This document shows positions 8,453-16,338 of a stretch of 64,000 nucleotides of DNA, in pieces. How positions within the stretch are numbered: position 1 is the stretch's first letter; each line of letters begins with the position of its first letter. Where the stretch lies: positions 558,001 through 622,000 of the forward strand of contig NZ_MIES01000026.1 of NCBI RefSeq assembly GCF_003054965.1, written 5' to 3'. Position numbers and translations under genes: made by a program. This DNA is from Saccharospirillum sp. MSK14-1 (GTDB lineage: Bacteria; Pseudomonadota; Gammaproteobacteria; Pseudomonadales; Natronospirillaceae). Below the pieces are notes generated by a model, which was not told the origin of the DNA, searched no databases, and worked only from the letters and a program-made list of their open reading frames with translations.

Positions 8453-9190
8453 TTATTCTTTAATAAAGCCGCGGCTTTGTAAGAACGGCAGCATATGCGG
8501 CCGCGCTTCTTTTTGCAGCATGCCGGATATTTGTTCCGTCCAACTTTGGCTGCGCGGGTTGCCGGTGCGTGTCTGATAGTACTGGCGCACCGTCGTATCA
8601 TAGTCAGCTAATGCCTGTTCGTCGCCTGCATCGCTGTAACTCTCCTGTTTGAGCACCACCGATAATGGCAAGCGCGGTTTGACTTCCGGATTCTGGTCCG
8701 GGTGGCCGATGCACAAACCAAACAGCGGATAGGTCAGCTCTGGCAATGCCAATAGCTCGGAAACCGCAACCGGATTGTTGCGCAACGCACCGATGTAGCA
8801 GATGCCGAGTCCCTGACTCTCAGCAGCCACAACGACGTTCTGGGCGAAGAGTGCGCAGTCGACCGAGGCGGTCAGAAACTGTTCGGTAAAACCGCTTTTC
8901 ATGGGCGCATTGTGCAGGTTGCATGCAATTTGGTGGCGATGCATGTCCGCGCAGAACACCAGAAAAACCGGCGCATCATTCACATAAGCCTGGTTGTTAG
9001 CCAGCTCGGCCAGTTGTGCCCGGCGTTCGCCCTGACTGATTTGAATGACGGTGCAGGCCTGAATAAAGCTCGACGTCGCGGCAGCCTGGCCCGCACGGAT
9101 CAGATCTTCGACGGTTTCCTGATTAACCGGTTCCGTGGTGAACTTGCGGATGGAACGGTGGTTTTGCAGTTGGTTAAGAAGGTCGGTCAT
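8453..9190 (-). CDS. nfsA: NADPH-dependent FMN nitroreductase, NfsA/FRP type
   Basis: This encodes 245 residues from ATG 9190; a TTG four codons upstream is less likely because GGAG sits correctly before the ATG. The NfsA/flavin reductase P signature is present: NHRSIRKFTTEPV at the N-terminus (FMN phosphate contacts), AATSSFIQA, and AESQGLGICYIGALRNNP with the conserved Gly-rich loop. LCIGHPDQNPEVKPRLPL then matches the NfsA C-terminal half. It should catalyse two-electron reduction of nitroaromatics or quinones with FMN and NADPH. The length equals that of typical NfsA. It is divergent from azlC. Confidence 0.88.
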   Translation of the reverse strand: MTDLLNQLQNHRSIRKFTTEPVNQETVEDLIRAGQAAATSSFIQACTVIQISQGERRAQLAELANNQAYVNDAPVFLVFCADMHRHQIACNLHNAPMKSGFTEQFLTASVDCALFAQNVVVAAESQGLGICYIGALRNNPVAVSELLALPELTYPLFGLCIGHPDQNPEVKPRLPLSVVLKQESYSDAGDEQALADYDTTVRQYYQTRTGNPRSQSWTEQISGMLQKEARPHMLPFLQSRGFIKE

Positions 9191-9294
9191 CGGGGACTCC
9201 AACTGGACATGATCGGTCTATTTTATCATTGATTACGACGCCTGGCGGCGCTCGGACCGGTATTTCTGAATGCGCTTGTTTTGCGGTGTTCTGC

Positions 9295-9320
9295 GCGGTA
9301 CAAAACCGCCTTGCTTTTTT
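9295..9320 (+). terminator. hairpin plus T-run in the azlC leader (attenuator-like)
   Basis: GCGGT (9295-9299) pairs with ACCGC (9305-9309) around a five-base loop. After CTTGC a run of seven T follows. It lies only a dozen bases before the GTG start of azlC. An alternative pairing using an upstream GCGGTGTT (about 9283-9290) is also possible. Short stem, so low confidence. Confidence 0.25.
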
Positions 9321-9332
9321 TGGGGGGCAGCG

Positions 9333-10040
9333 GTGTCTTCGTCTTCAGTTTCTCATCTGCGTTTGTGGGCATCGGGTGTCGCTGCGAGCACGTCGTTGGC
9401 GGTGGGTTATTTTCCCGTCGCCTTTTCGTTTGGTGTGGTGGCGTTGCAGGCGCAGTTGTCGGCGGGCCAGGCGCTGCTGATTTCGTTGATCGTATTTGCC
9501 GGCGCGTCGCAGTTTGTACTGGTCAGTCTGGTGGTCGCGGGTACGAGTTTCTGGCCAGCCCTGTCGGCGCTCTGGATGTTGAATTTGCGGCATCTGTTTT
9601 ACGGCCCGGCCTTGGTGGCTCAGTTGTCTCGCCCGCCGGGGAAATGGTTGCCGTTTATCGCCTGGGGGCTGACCGACGAAATGTTCGCCACTGCCATGGC
9701 GGAGTCGTCCCGTCGTTCTTTGCCACCAGCTTGGTGTCTGGGCGTTGGCTGTGGTGCCTACGGTTCCTGGGTGCTCGGAACCCTGGTTGGCGTTTGGCTG
9801 GGCATGGAATTCGGTGGCGGTGAGGGGTGGTTTAATGACGCCCTATCGTTTGTTTTGCCGGCGCTCTTTATAGCTTTGCTGGGGCAGGCATTTGAGCGGT
9901 CATTGTGGCCGGTCATCGTGTCGACCGTCGTGGTGACAGCCGTGGCGTTGATCTGGTTGCCATCGCATCTTGCGTTGATGGTTGGCATGGTGCTGGGTGC
10001 CTGTACCCGGCCATTAACGGTAGCGAGGTCTGCCCAATGA
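9333..10040 (+). CDS. azlC: AzlC family branched-chain amino acid exporter subunit
   Basis: This encodes 235 residues from GTG 9333, preceded by a GGGGGG ribosome site. The AzlC pattern is clear: YFPVAFSFGVVALQAQLS, then the hallmark FAGASQFVLVSLV, LNLRHLFYGPAL and WGLTDEMFATA. Several transmembrane helices are distributed over the length. With AzlD it forms the AzlCD/YgaZH exporter for branched-chain amino acids. The ATG of azlD overlaps its stop (ATGA at 10037-10040). Longer upstream starts in the same frame encode a non-homologous Cys/Phe-rich stretch and were discarded. Confidence 0.9.
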   Translation: MSSSSVSHLRLWASGVAASTSLAVGYFPVAFSFGVVALQAQLSAGQALLISLIVFAGASQFVLVSLVVAGTSFWPALSALWMLNLRHLFYGPALVAQLSRPPGKWLPFIAWGLTDEMFATAMAESSRRSLPPAWCLGVGCGAYGSWVLGTLVGVWLGMEFGGGEGWFNDALSFVLPALFIALLGQAFERSLWPVIVSTVVVTAVALIWLPSHLALMVGMVLGACTRPLTVARSAQ

Positions 10041-10360
10041 CCGATCATGAATTGTTGTTGCTGATTGTGCTGGCGGGTCTGGGAACCTATCTGATGCGCC
10101 TGTTGCCGATGCTCTATGGTCAGCAATTGGCGGCGGGTCGCGGGGCGTTTGCCTGGGTGTTAAGCGCGTTGGGTGTGGCGGCAATCACGGCGTTGATTGT
10201 GGTCTCGCTGGTGGGGCTGGTCATCGAAGAGGCTGGGTTGTTGCGCCTTCTGCTGGCCTCGCTGGTGGTCCTCGTGGTCTTAAAGTGGGTGCGCAATGTG
10301 GGCGTGGCAACCTTGTCGGGTGCCTTGGTGTATGGCCTGTTGGGCTTGGCGCTGGCTTGA
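10037..10360 (+). CDS. azlD: AzlD family branched-chain amino acid exporter subunit
   Basis: This encodes 107 residues from ATG 10037, overlapping the azlC stop by four bases. It is a small, very hydrophobic protein of three or four helices, with the AzlD start LLLIVLAGLGTYLMRLLPML and a C-terminal helix LSGALVYGLLGLAL. It is the partner of AzlC in amino acid export. A longer in-frame reading from 9905 lies inside azlC and was rejected. The two-TM channel gene follows after about 50 bases. Confidence 0.88.
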   Translation: MTDHELLLLIVLAGLGTYLMRLLPMLYGQQLAAGRGAFAWVLSALGVAAITALIVVSLVGLVIEEAGLLRLLLASLVVLVVLKWVRNVGVATLSGALVYGLLGLALA

Positions 10361-10412
10361 CCGCAGCACCCCATCGGAGCAAGTTGATGGTGGCTCAGTT
10401 AAAGAGGTAACG

Positions 10413-10883
10413 GTGTTGTTGGATTCGTGGATTTATGTCGTGGATCAGTACGGTGTACGAAATTATCGTCTGACATTTTTATCCTTACTGGCCGTGTTTA
10501 TTTTGTACGGTTCCATCGCGCTATTGTCGCCGGTGTTGTTGTGGTTCGAACTGGCCGCGGCCAATGCCAATATTCACACCTACGCCGATGCTTTCTGGAC
10601 CTTACAGATGGCGGCATCGACCATCGGTTTTGGTGATTATTATCCGGTCTCGTTCGGTGGTCGTTTAATCGTGGCTCTGATGTTTTATCTGGGTGTCGGG
10701 CTGGTGGGTTTTATCGGCGCTTTAGTGGCCGATAAGTTGCTCGGCTTTGCCGATACCAATGTGAAGAACTGGGAATTGCGGGAACAGAATGCGGTGTTGC
10801 TGGCGCACAATCGCGAGTTGGGACGTAAGATCGACAAACTGTTGGATCGATTCGAGGCCGACATTGAGCAGGAAAACAGCTAG
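10413..10883 (+). CDS. two-TM ion channel (K+-channel-like) with C-terminal coiled coil
   Basis: This encodes 156 residues from GTG 10413 (ribosome site AAGAGG). Two transmembrane helices (about 20-45 and 83-108) flank a pore loop with the filter STIGFGDYYP (about 69-78), a TVGYGD-like potassium filter with Ile-Phe substitutions. After TM2 comes a heptad-like helix (LREQNAVLLAHNRELGRKIDKLLDRF, about 120-147) that probably forms a coiled coil. There is no RCK/TrkA domain or voltage sensor. It should form a tetrameric cation channel; selectivity is inferred from the filter. It is placed just after azlCD, possibly co-transcribed. Confidence 0.8.
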   Translation: MLLDSWIYVVDQYGVRNYRLTFLSLLAVFILYGSIALLSPVLLWFELAAANANIHTYADAFWTLQMAASTIGFGDYYPVSFGGRLIVALMFYLGVGLVGFIGALVADKLLGFADTNVKNWELREQNAVLLAHNRELGRKIDKLLDRFEADIEQENS

Positions 10884-10920
10884 CGGCCATCTCTTTTAGG
10901 GCGTGGCCGCTTCCGGTGAA

Positions 10921-11499
10921 TCAGCCGAGCGGGCGCACGCCGATCAACAGGCCATGCAGCCAGAAGGCGAACACCAGGTAGCCCACCAGGCCGGCAATCA
11001 AAACGGCCATATCACGACCAAGGCCAAGAACGGGATAGGTCACGCCCTCAGCGCGATCACGACGACGCGACACCGCAAAGTCAGCAATGGCCCACACCAA
11101 GAAACCGCCAAACAGCAACAGATCGGCCAGCGTCCCGTTGGCGATTAAATGCGCCAGCGCCCAGACCTTGGTGGCCAGTAACATGGGGTGGCCCATGCGT
11201 GCCTTGATGCGGTTGCCCGGAACGTAGGCCGCCGCCAGCAGGACGAAAGCGAACAACATCAGCAAAGCCGCCAGATGGTAGGTCCATATCGGGCTGACCC
11301 ACAGCCAGACTGGCGCCATGCGTGCCTGGCCGTAGCCCCAGACAATGAGTGCCAGGCCGATCAACGAAACCAATGCGAACAGGCCTTTCCAGGCCAGCTC
11401 ACCGAGTTTTTCGATCAGCGCTGTCCGAACGTCGGGAATAAAGATGCGCACGGAGTGCGCGCCCAGAAATAACAGCAGGCCCAGAATTAACGCCGCCAT
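10921..11499 (-). CDS. NnrU family membrane protein
   Basis: This encodes 192 residues from ATG 11499. The NnrU pattern is evident: an N-terminal helix with LGLLLFLGAHSVRI, a GYGQARMAPVWLW segment, HLAALLMLFAFVLLAAAYVPG and NRIKARMGHPMLLATKVWALAHL. It ends LVYLVFAFWLHGLLIGVRPL-like. NnrU proteins are multi-helix membrane proteins historically linked to denitrification regulation, although the molecular role is unclear. No denitrification genes are nearby. It lies 100 bases downstream of a MarR gene on the same strand. Confidence 0.85.
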   Translation of the reverse strand: MAALILGLLLFLGAHSVRIFIPDVRTALIEKLGELAWKGLFALVSLIGLALIVWGYGQARMAPVWLWVSPIWTYHLAALLMLFAFVLLAAAYVPGNRIKARMGHPMLLATKVWALAHLIANGTLADLLLFGGFLVWAIADFAVSRRRDRAEGVTYPVLGLGRDMAVLIAGLVGYLVFAFWLHGLLIGVRPLG

Positions 11500-11599
11500 C
11501 GTCTTGCCTCCATAAAAGGTCGTTGTTTGAGTCGAGCACGGTGGAGCCAGAGTAGAGGGCTTGGGCGAGGCTGTACAGATGCGATGCGATGAGCGGTAT

Positions 11600-12049
11600 T
11601 TAACGTTCCAGATCAATGACGCGGGTCAGAATACTGAGCAACCATTCTTTTTCGCCGGAGTTCATAACCTGTTCAAAATGCGCCTCGTGAGCCAGCACTT
11701 TTTTGTGCAACTCATCGGTGAAGCGAATGCCATGATCGGTGAGATAGAGTGCGTATGAGCGACGGTCATTTTCCGACGGGCGGCGTTCGATTACGCCCAG
11801 TTTTTCCAACTTGTCGACGGCCGCCACCATGGCGGAGCGATCGGTCTCAATGGCCTGGGCCACAGCGGTTTGAGTAAGGCCAGGGTTATTGCGCACGATC
11901 GCCAGAATACCGAACAGGCCTGGCGTGATACCGGAGTCGGCACAGGTGGCGGTGAAGTTCTCAAAGTAGGCGAGCTGCGCCCGGCGCAGTCGATAGCCGA
12001 CCAGTGAATTCAGCAGGGTGTAGTCGATGCTGGTTTTGGTCTCGCTCAT
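11600..12049 (-). CDS. MarR family regulator, candidate repressor of the hydroxycinnamate locus
   Basis: This encodes 149 residues: a winged-helix MarR protein with an N-terminal dimerisation helix (LVGYRLRRAQLAYFENF), a recognition region LTQTAVAQAIETDRSAMVAAVDKLEKLG and the wing IERRPSENDRRSYALYLT. It lies directly downstream of the TRAP genes on the same strand, 88 bases after dctM. MarR proteins near p-coumarate/ferulate genes (CouR, FerC, HcaR) respond to the hydroxycinnamoyl-CoA ester. Position and the LRRAQLAYF-type N-terminus make this the best candidate to bind the paired operators at 15275 and 15429, but that link is inference. Confidence 0.85.
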   Translation of the reverse strand: MSETKTSIDYTLLNSLVGYRLRRAQLAYFENFTATCADSGITPGLFGILAIVRNNPGLTQTAVAQAIETDRSAMVAAVDKLEKLGVIERRPSENDRRSYALYLTDHGIRFTDELHKKVLAHEAHFEQVMNSGEKEWLLSILTRVIDLER

Positions 12050-12137
12050 AAAAATCTCATCGCCTAATTAGAGGAAGCCGCAAGCGCGGTTGCGTGATGG
12101 CGTGCAGTCTATCACCGACGGCACAAACCGGCGCCCG

Positions 12138-13433
12138 TCAGCCGGTCATAAAGAGCACCAGTTCCGGCCACAGAATCACCAGCGTGACCACCACCAGATC
12201 GGCGATCAGAAAATACGCCACGCCTTTGAAAATATCGACCAGGCTGGCGTATTGCGAGGCCACCGAGCGAATGACAAAGATGTTCATGCCAACCGGAGGC
12301 GTGATCATGCCAATTTCCAGCAGTTTGACCAACAGGACGCCAAACCAGATCAGACTGATGTCGTACTGTTCAAACACCGGCAACAAAATGGGCAGTGTGA
12401 CCAGCATGGCCCCGAATGGGTCCATAAACAGGCCAAGAAAGAGGTAAATCAGCACCACCACCAGCATCAATTGCAGAAAGCTGAGTTCCCAGCCGGTCAC
12501 CGCCATGCTGATAAATCCAGCCAGACCCGACAGGCTTAAAAAGACGGTGAACATGGTGGCACCCACACCAATGATCAGCAGGGATGCCGTGGTCGACAGG
12601 GTTTCCAGCAGGGCGGTTTTCAGTTGCCCGAGCGTCAGTTTGCCGAGCGCAAAACTGATCAGTAGCGCGCCGGCGGCGCCGACAGCACCGGCTTCTGTGG
12701 CGGTAAAAAAGCCGCTGAACAAACCGCCGAACACCAACGCGCCCAGCGCCAGCACGGGCCAGATTTCCAGCACGGCTTGGCGCACCGAATAACCTTCTAC
12801 GCCCTCGGCCACGCGTGGTGCGATATCCGGCCGAAGCCAACTGACGATCAGAATCACCAGGCTGTAACTGAGCGCTGTCAGCAAACCAATGGTGATGCCG
12901 CCGAGAAACACCTGAGTGATGGATGTCTGCGCAAAGACGCCGTAGATGATCATTAAAATAGACGGTGGAATCAGCGCGCCAATGGTGCCGCCGGCGGCGA
13001 TGGTGCCGCAGGCAAAGCTGGGTTTGTAGCCCGAGCGCACCATTTCCGGAATGGCGATACGACCCATGGCTGCGGCACACGCCAGGCTGGAACCGCTGAC
13101 GGCGGCAAAGCCGGAGGCTGCAAAAATACTGGAGATGGCCAGGCCGCCCGGCAGCCAGCGAAACACCACTTTGGCAGCGTTGAACAGGCCGGCGGTTAGG
13201 CCAGCGTGGTAGCTGACAAAACCCATCAGCAAAAACATCGGCACCGCACTTAAAGTCCACTTAGCGATAAAGTCGTAGGGTGTGGACGCCAGCAAACTCA
13301 GCGCTGTTTCCCAGCCCAGCATCAGGCTGAGCCCACCGAGGGAGACCACCATCAACGCTAAGGCTACCGGCACGCGTAATGCGAGCAGCAGCATCAGCAC
13401 CAGCAAGCCATAAAAACCGGTTTCAATTGACAT
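12138..13433 (-). CDS. dctM: TRAP transporter large membrane subunit (DctM type)
   Basis: This encodes 431 residues from ATG 13433. It is a DctM/TRAP large permease with about 12 hydrophobic segments. Motifs include the N-terminal LRVPVALALMVVSLGGL, the GSSLACAAAMGRIAIPEM region, the IPPSILMIIYGVFAQTSI helix, and the C-terminal GLFMDPFGAMLVTLPILLP and EIGMITPPVGMNIFVI. It forms the Na+-dependent permease with DctQ; DctP delivers the ligand. The gene order P-Q-M is on the minus strand, with 8 bases between Q and M. Next to a feruloyl-CoA ligase cluster the substrate is likely an aromatic acid (compare TarPQM for p-coumarate). Confidence 0.92.
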   Translation of the reverse strand: MSIETGFYGLLVLMLLLALRVPVALALMVVSLGGLSLMLGWETALSLLASTPYDFIAKWTLSAVPMFLLMGFVSYHAGLTAGLFNAAKVVFRWLPGGLAISSIFAASGFAAVSGSSLACAAAMGRIAIPEMVRSGYKPSFACGTIAAGGTIGALIPPSILMIIYGVFAQTSITQVFLGGITIGLLTALSYSLVILIVSWLRPDIAPRVAEGVEGYSVRQAVLEIWPVLALGALVFGGLFSGFFTATEAGAVGAAGALLISFALGKLTLGQLKTALLETLSTTASLLIIGVGATMFTVFLSLSGLAGFISMAVTGWELSFLQLMLVVVLIYLFLGLFMDPFGAMLVTLPILLPVFEQYDISLIWFGVLLVKLLEIGMITPPVGMNIFVIRSVASQYASLVDIFKGVAYFLIADLVVVTLVILWPELVLFMTG

Positions 13434-13441
13434 GCGTTTGC

Positions 13442-13948
13442 CTACTGCGAAGCCATCGCAGTGCCGGTGTGATGCAGTCGCACTATGCGGATCAGACACA
13501 CCAGCCCCGCGAGGGCAAAAGAAAGCGGCAGTACGAAATAGGTCGGCCAGACCGGGACTGCCAGATCGAGCGCCATCACATAGGCGCCCAGTTCAAATTG
13601 TTCGACCGCCTTGTCCCAGGTAGCCAGCGTAAAAACGCCATAGAGTCCGGCGGCAAGCAGGGCGACCAGACTGTCGAGCCAGCGCACGCCAGCGTCACCG
13701 AGAATGGCGGAAAAGGCTTCGACGGTAATCATCTGCTGTTTCCACTCCACCCAACCAAGCGGCAGTAACACCAGGGTGATCATGTAATAGCGGGTGACCA
13801 GTTCGATGGTCGCCGGTACCGAAACAGACAGGGTTGAGCGCAGCACCACATCGAGGGTGACGTGCACCATCATGGCGAGAATGCCCAGCGTGCCAAGCAA
13901 CGCCAGACCGGCAACCAGACGATCGGAAAGGTGATACAGCCAACGCAT
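13442..13948 (-). CDS. dctQ: TRAP transporter small membrane subunit (DctQ type)
   Basis: This encodes 168 residues from ATG 13948; earlier in-frame starts would add a basic stretch. Four transmembrane helices are present: LALLGTLGILAMMVHVTLDVV, YYMITLVLLPLGWVEWKQQM (with the conserved region before ITVEAFSAIL), LVALLAAGLYGVFTLATW and VWPTYFVLPLSFALAGLVCL. This matches the DctQ family, which docks on DctM. It lies between dctP (64 bases) and dctM (8 bases). Confidence 0.9.
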   Translation of the reverse strand: MRWLYHLSDRLVAGLALLGTLGILAMMVHVTLDVVLRSTLSVSVPATIELVTRYYMITLVLLPLGWVEWKQQMITVEAFSAILGDAGVRWLDSLVALLAAGLYGVFTLATWDKAVEQFELGAYVMALDLAVPVWPTYFVLPLSFALAGLVCLIRIVRLHHTGTAMASQ

Positions 13949-14012
13949 CAGCAGTGTTCTCCGGGCAGAAATCAGCCGGCCCGACAAGCGCCGGGCCGGT
14001 ACAACTGAGAGA

Positions 14013-15143
14013 TTAGAGACCGTAGGTCGAGAAATCGACCTGATCCCACACCTGACGGTTCACTTCATCGGCAATCCGCTGAGGGTCGTTGTCGACCGAT
14101 TCGGCGAAGTCGGTCCATTTATCGACCAACGCTTCAAAGCGTTCAACTTTGGCCGCGGCATCGGCAATGCCGTCGCGGTCCTGTGCCAGTTCAATGGCTT
14201 TTTGCAGGTCTTCGCGTTGGTAAGCGTTGGAGGCTTCCAGCAGATCAGCGCTGGGCTCAATGAACTCGATACCGGCATCGCGCGCAGCCGCTTCCGCGGC
14301 AGAAGGCATTTCATAGCCCCAGCGTTGCGTCGCCAGCGCACTCGCATAGCTGGACGTTTCGGCCAGCACACGACGATCTTCAGCGCTCATGCCATCCCAG
14401 GTGCGGGCGTTAATGGCGTGCGAGATGGTGGAGTGATAGGTGCCCATCGGCAATACCGTAATGTGCGTGACCACATCATCCAGGCGGAAGGAAATCAGGT
14501 CGGCGGTGGAGGCAATGGTGCCATCGAGCACACCCTGAGAGATGGCTTCGAAGGTTTCGCCGACGGATACATTAGCGCCATCAGCGCCCATCTCTTCGGC
14601 CCAGCGCGCAAAGTGCGGGCCGCCAACGCGCAGTCGCAAACCCTGCAGGTCGCCAAGATCACGCACCGGCTTGGTGGTCAGCAAGACGTAGATGTCGGAG
14701 GAATGACTGGAGCCATAGACCACACCCAGCTGCTTCAGTTCCGCCTGACAGTCGGCGCAGGTGACAATGTATTCGGTCATGGCCGCCGCCATCGCCTGAG
14801 CGTTGCTGCCGAGGAACGACAGGTTACCCACCAGGTTGATCTCGGAGAGATCGGCCGGGAAATAGGCGGGCAGGAACATGCCGGCATCGGACAAGCCTGA
14901 GCGAATGGCGGTACGCATGTTGCCCAGATTGGCGACTTCGGTGCCGAGAATCATGCCAGTCAGGTCGCCATCAGTGCGCGCATCAATTTGCTCAGCAAAG
15001 GCAGTAAACAGCGGCGTATGGCCGGGGTGGGCCGGTGGCGTTCCGGGCGTCAGTCGCAGCGTTTGGGCACTGGTCTGAGCGCCGAGCAAACCGCACGCCA
15101 GCAGCAAAGCCGCCACAGCGGCGGGAAGTTTCTTGGTCAGCAT
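14013..15143 (-). CDS. dctP: TRAP transporter periplasmic solute-binding protein (DctP type)
   Basis: This encodes 376 residues with a Sec signal peptide (LPAAVAALLLACGLLGAQTSA, cleavage near residue 27). The mature part is DctP-like: TPPAHPGHTPLFTAFAEQID, an MRTAIRSGLSDAG segment, DLGDLQGLRLRVGG (the conserved region containing the ligand-carboxylate Arg) and VGETFEAISQGVLDGTI. An extra CADC pair near residue 128 is unusual and may form a disulfide. It is the first gene of the TRAP operon, expressed from a promoter divergent to the beta-oxidation genes. Aromatic or hydroxycinnamic acid binding is inferred from context only. Confidence 0.92.
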   Translation of the reverse strand: MLTKKLPAAVAALLLACGLLGAQTSAQTLRLTPGTPPAHPGHTPLFTAFAEQIDARTDGDLTGMILGTEVANLGNMRTAIRSGLSDAGMFLPAYFPADLSEINLVGNLSFLGSNAQAMAAAMTEYIVTCADCQAELKQLGVVYGSSHSSDIYVLLTTKPVRDLGDLQGLRLRVGGPHFARWAEEMGADGANVSVGETFEAISQGVLDGTIASTADLISFRLDDVVTHITVLPMGTYHSTISHAINARTWDGMSAEDRRVLAETSSYASALATQRWGYEMPSAAEAAARDAGIEFIEPSADLLEASNAYQREDLQKAIELAQDRDGIADAAAKVERFEALVDKWTDFAESVDNDPQRIADEVNRQVWDQVDFSTYGL

Positions 15144-15262
15144 CGTTCGAACCTCTAGTTTTTGTTGGACTTGTTCTTAGAGCCGGGCGGTGCCCGCAAC
15201 GATCGTTTTGTCAGGCCGAAGAGCCTGGTCGCCAACGAATTCGGTATCGGCGTACGCTGAAG

Positions 15263-15294
15263 TTTATGGCATAGATTGTTGTATTCATCAACAA
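15263..15294 (-). promoter_or_regulatory. promoter and operator of the TRAP operon
   Basis: Read leftwards, TTGATG (15291-15286) and CATAAA (15268-15263) are separated by 17 bases and resemble -35/-10 boxes. The operator covers 15275-15294; on the plus strand it reads ATTGTTGTATT-CAT-CAACAA. It shares 17 of 20 bases with the operator at 15429-15448 read in reverse. The -35 box occupies operator positions 4-9, the same offset as in the other promoter. Confidence 0.6.
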
Positions 15295-15428
15295 AAAATC
15301 AGCGAGTGGCTACTAGAGGGGGGTTCCGGTGAAACGTAGTAGCATCCCTGAAACCCCCATTTTATATGGGCTTAGCGCTTATCAATCTGAGAGCGTCTGT
15401 ACTTAGCTTGAAATGTGATAAAAATAAA

Positions 15429-15460
15429 TTGTTTACAAATACAACAATCAAGGCTAGTTT
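15429..15460 (+). promoter_or_regulatory. promoter and operator of the catabolic operon
   Basis: TTTACA (15432-15437), a 17-base spacer and TAGTTT (15455-15460) form a sigma-70-like promoter. The operator TTGTTTACAAATACAACAAT (15429-15448) covers the -35 box, so a bound repressor would block RNA polymerase. It is the inverted, 17/20-identical partner of the operator at 15275-15294. Confidence 0.6.
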
Positions 15461-15578
15461 TTTTTAGCCACAACAGCGGACCCCCTTAGGGCCAGGTAAT
15501 AACAACGACTGAATAACCTGATCCGCTGTCCGACGATTCATCAGCCGCCGCTGCGCGGTGTTGCATACGGGTTCGAGC

Positions 15579-16337
15579 ATGACACAGACGCCTTTGGTGA
15601 ACTTCGACTTGAGCGAAGGTATTGCCCATATCCGCCTTAATCGGCCAGACAAACACAACGCCATTAATGACGCATTGCTGCTGGAACTGGAAGCCTGTTT
15701 CGACCCGGTGCCTAAAGGTGTGCGAGTGGTTGTTCTCAGTGGCGCGGGCGATAACTTTTGTGCCGGTCTGGATCTGGCAGAGCATCAGGCGCGTGAGCCA
15801 TTCGAGGTGGTCAAGCATTCGCACAGTTGGCATCGCGTCTTTGGCAAAATCCAACAAGCCGGTGTGCCGGTGATTGCCGCACTGAAAGGTGCGGTGATCG
15901 GCGGCGGGCTGGAACTGGCAGCGGCGGCGCACATTCGCGTTGCCGAGCCCACCACCTATTTCCGGTTGCCCGAAGGTCGTCATGGCATTTTTGTCGGCGG
16001 CGGCGCTTCGGTGCGGGTGGCCCGATTAATTGGCACGGGTCGTATGACCGACATGATGCTGACCGGCCGAACCCTCGATGCCGATGAAGCCGAACGCTTT
16101 GGGCTGGTCCAGTATTGCGTTGGCAACAACGACGGCGATGCACACGCCCTAGAACTTGCACGCACCATTGCAACCAATTCTGAGCTGTCGAACTGGGCCA
16201 TGGTGTCAGCGCTGTCGCGCATTGAAAACATGAGTTCCGACGACGGTTTGTATACCGAATCGTTGGTCGCGGGCATCACTCAGACCAGCCCGGAAGTACA
16301 AGCCCGCATCGGTCAGTTTTTGAATAGGAAAAAATAA
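15579..16337 (+). CDS. enoyl-CoA hydratase/isomerase family protein (crotonase)
   Basis: This encodes 252 residues from ATG 15579; a GTG seven codons upstream is possible but has no ribosome site. The crotonase fold is indicated by RLNRPDKHNAIN and FCAGLDLAEH (oxyanion hole). Both catalytic glutamates of true hydratases are present: Glu112 in GGGLEL and Glu132 in RLPEGRHG, exactly 20 residues apart as in enoyl-CoA hydratase. It lacks the usual look of feruloyl-CoA hydratase/lyase. It probably hydrates the hydroxycinnamoyl-CoA double bond in a beta-oxidative side-chain pathway. It is the first gene of the catabolic operon; the thiolase starts 1 base after its stop. Confidence 0.88.
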   Translation: MTQTPLVNFDLSEGIAHIRLNRPDKHNAINDALLLELEACFDPVPKGVRVVVLSGAGDNFCAGLDLAEHQAREPFEVVKHSHSWHRVFGKIQQAGVPVIAALKGAVIGGGLELAAAAHIRVAEPTTYFRLPEGRHGIFVGGGASVRVARLIGTGRMTDMMLTGRTLDADEAERFGLVQYCVGNNDGDAHALELARTIATNSELSNWAMVSALSRIENMSSDDGLYTESLVAGITQTSPEVQARIGQFLNRKK

Positions 16338-16338
16338 G

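Larger units (their letters stand above)
15144..15578. promoter_or_regulatory. divergent regulatory region between TRAP and catabolic operons
   Basis: This stretch of about 430 bases has no gene. It contains two promoter-operator units pointing outwards (15263-15294 leftward, 15429-15460 rightward). Between them GGGGGTT (15319-15325) can pair with AACCCCC (15352-15358), followed by an AT-rich run. A 7-base inverted pair CAGCGGA/TCCGCTG (about 15475 and 15522) lies in the rightward leader. No small RNA or peptide gene could be supported. Confidence 0.6.

Noticed and set aside
9281-9823. Plus-strand frame of 180 codons over azlC
   Set aside because: It is a frame shadow of azlC; low-complexity Val/Gly/Arg/Cys composition and no family pattern.
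12370-13260. Long minus-strand frame inside dctM
   Set aside because: His/Arg/Cys-rich translation typical of an out-of-frame reading of a G+C-rich gene; DctM motifs are in the other frame.
15319-15358. GGGGGTT/AACCCCC hairpin in the divergent TRAP/catabolic region as a small RNA terminator
   Set aside because: No upstream promoter or T-run that would support a transcript ending there.
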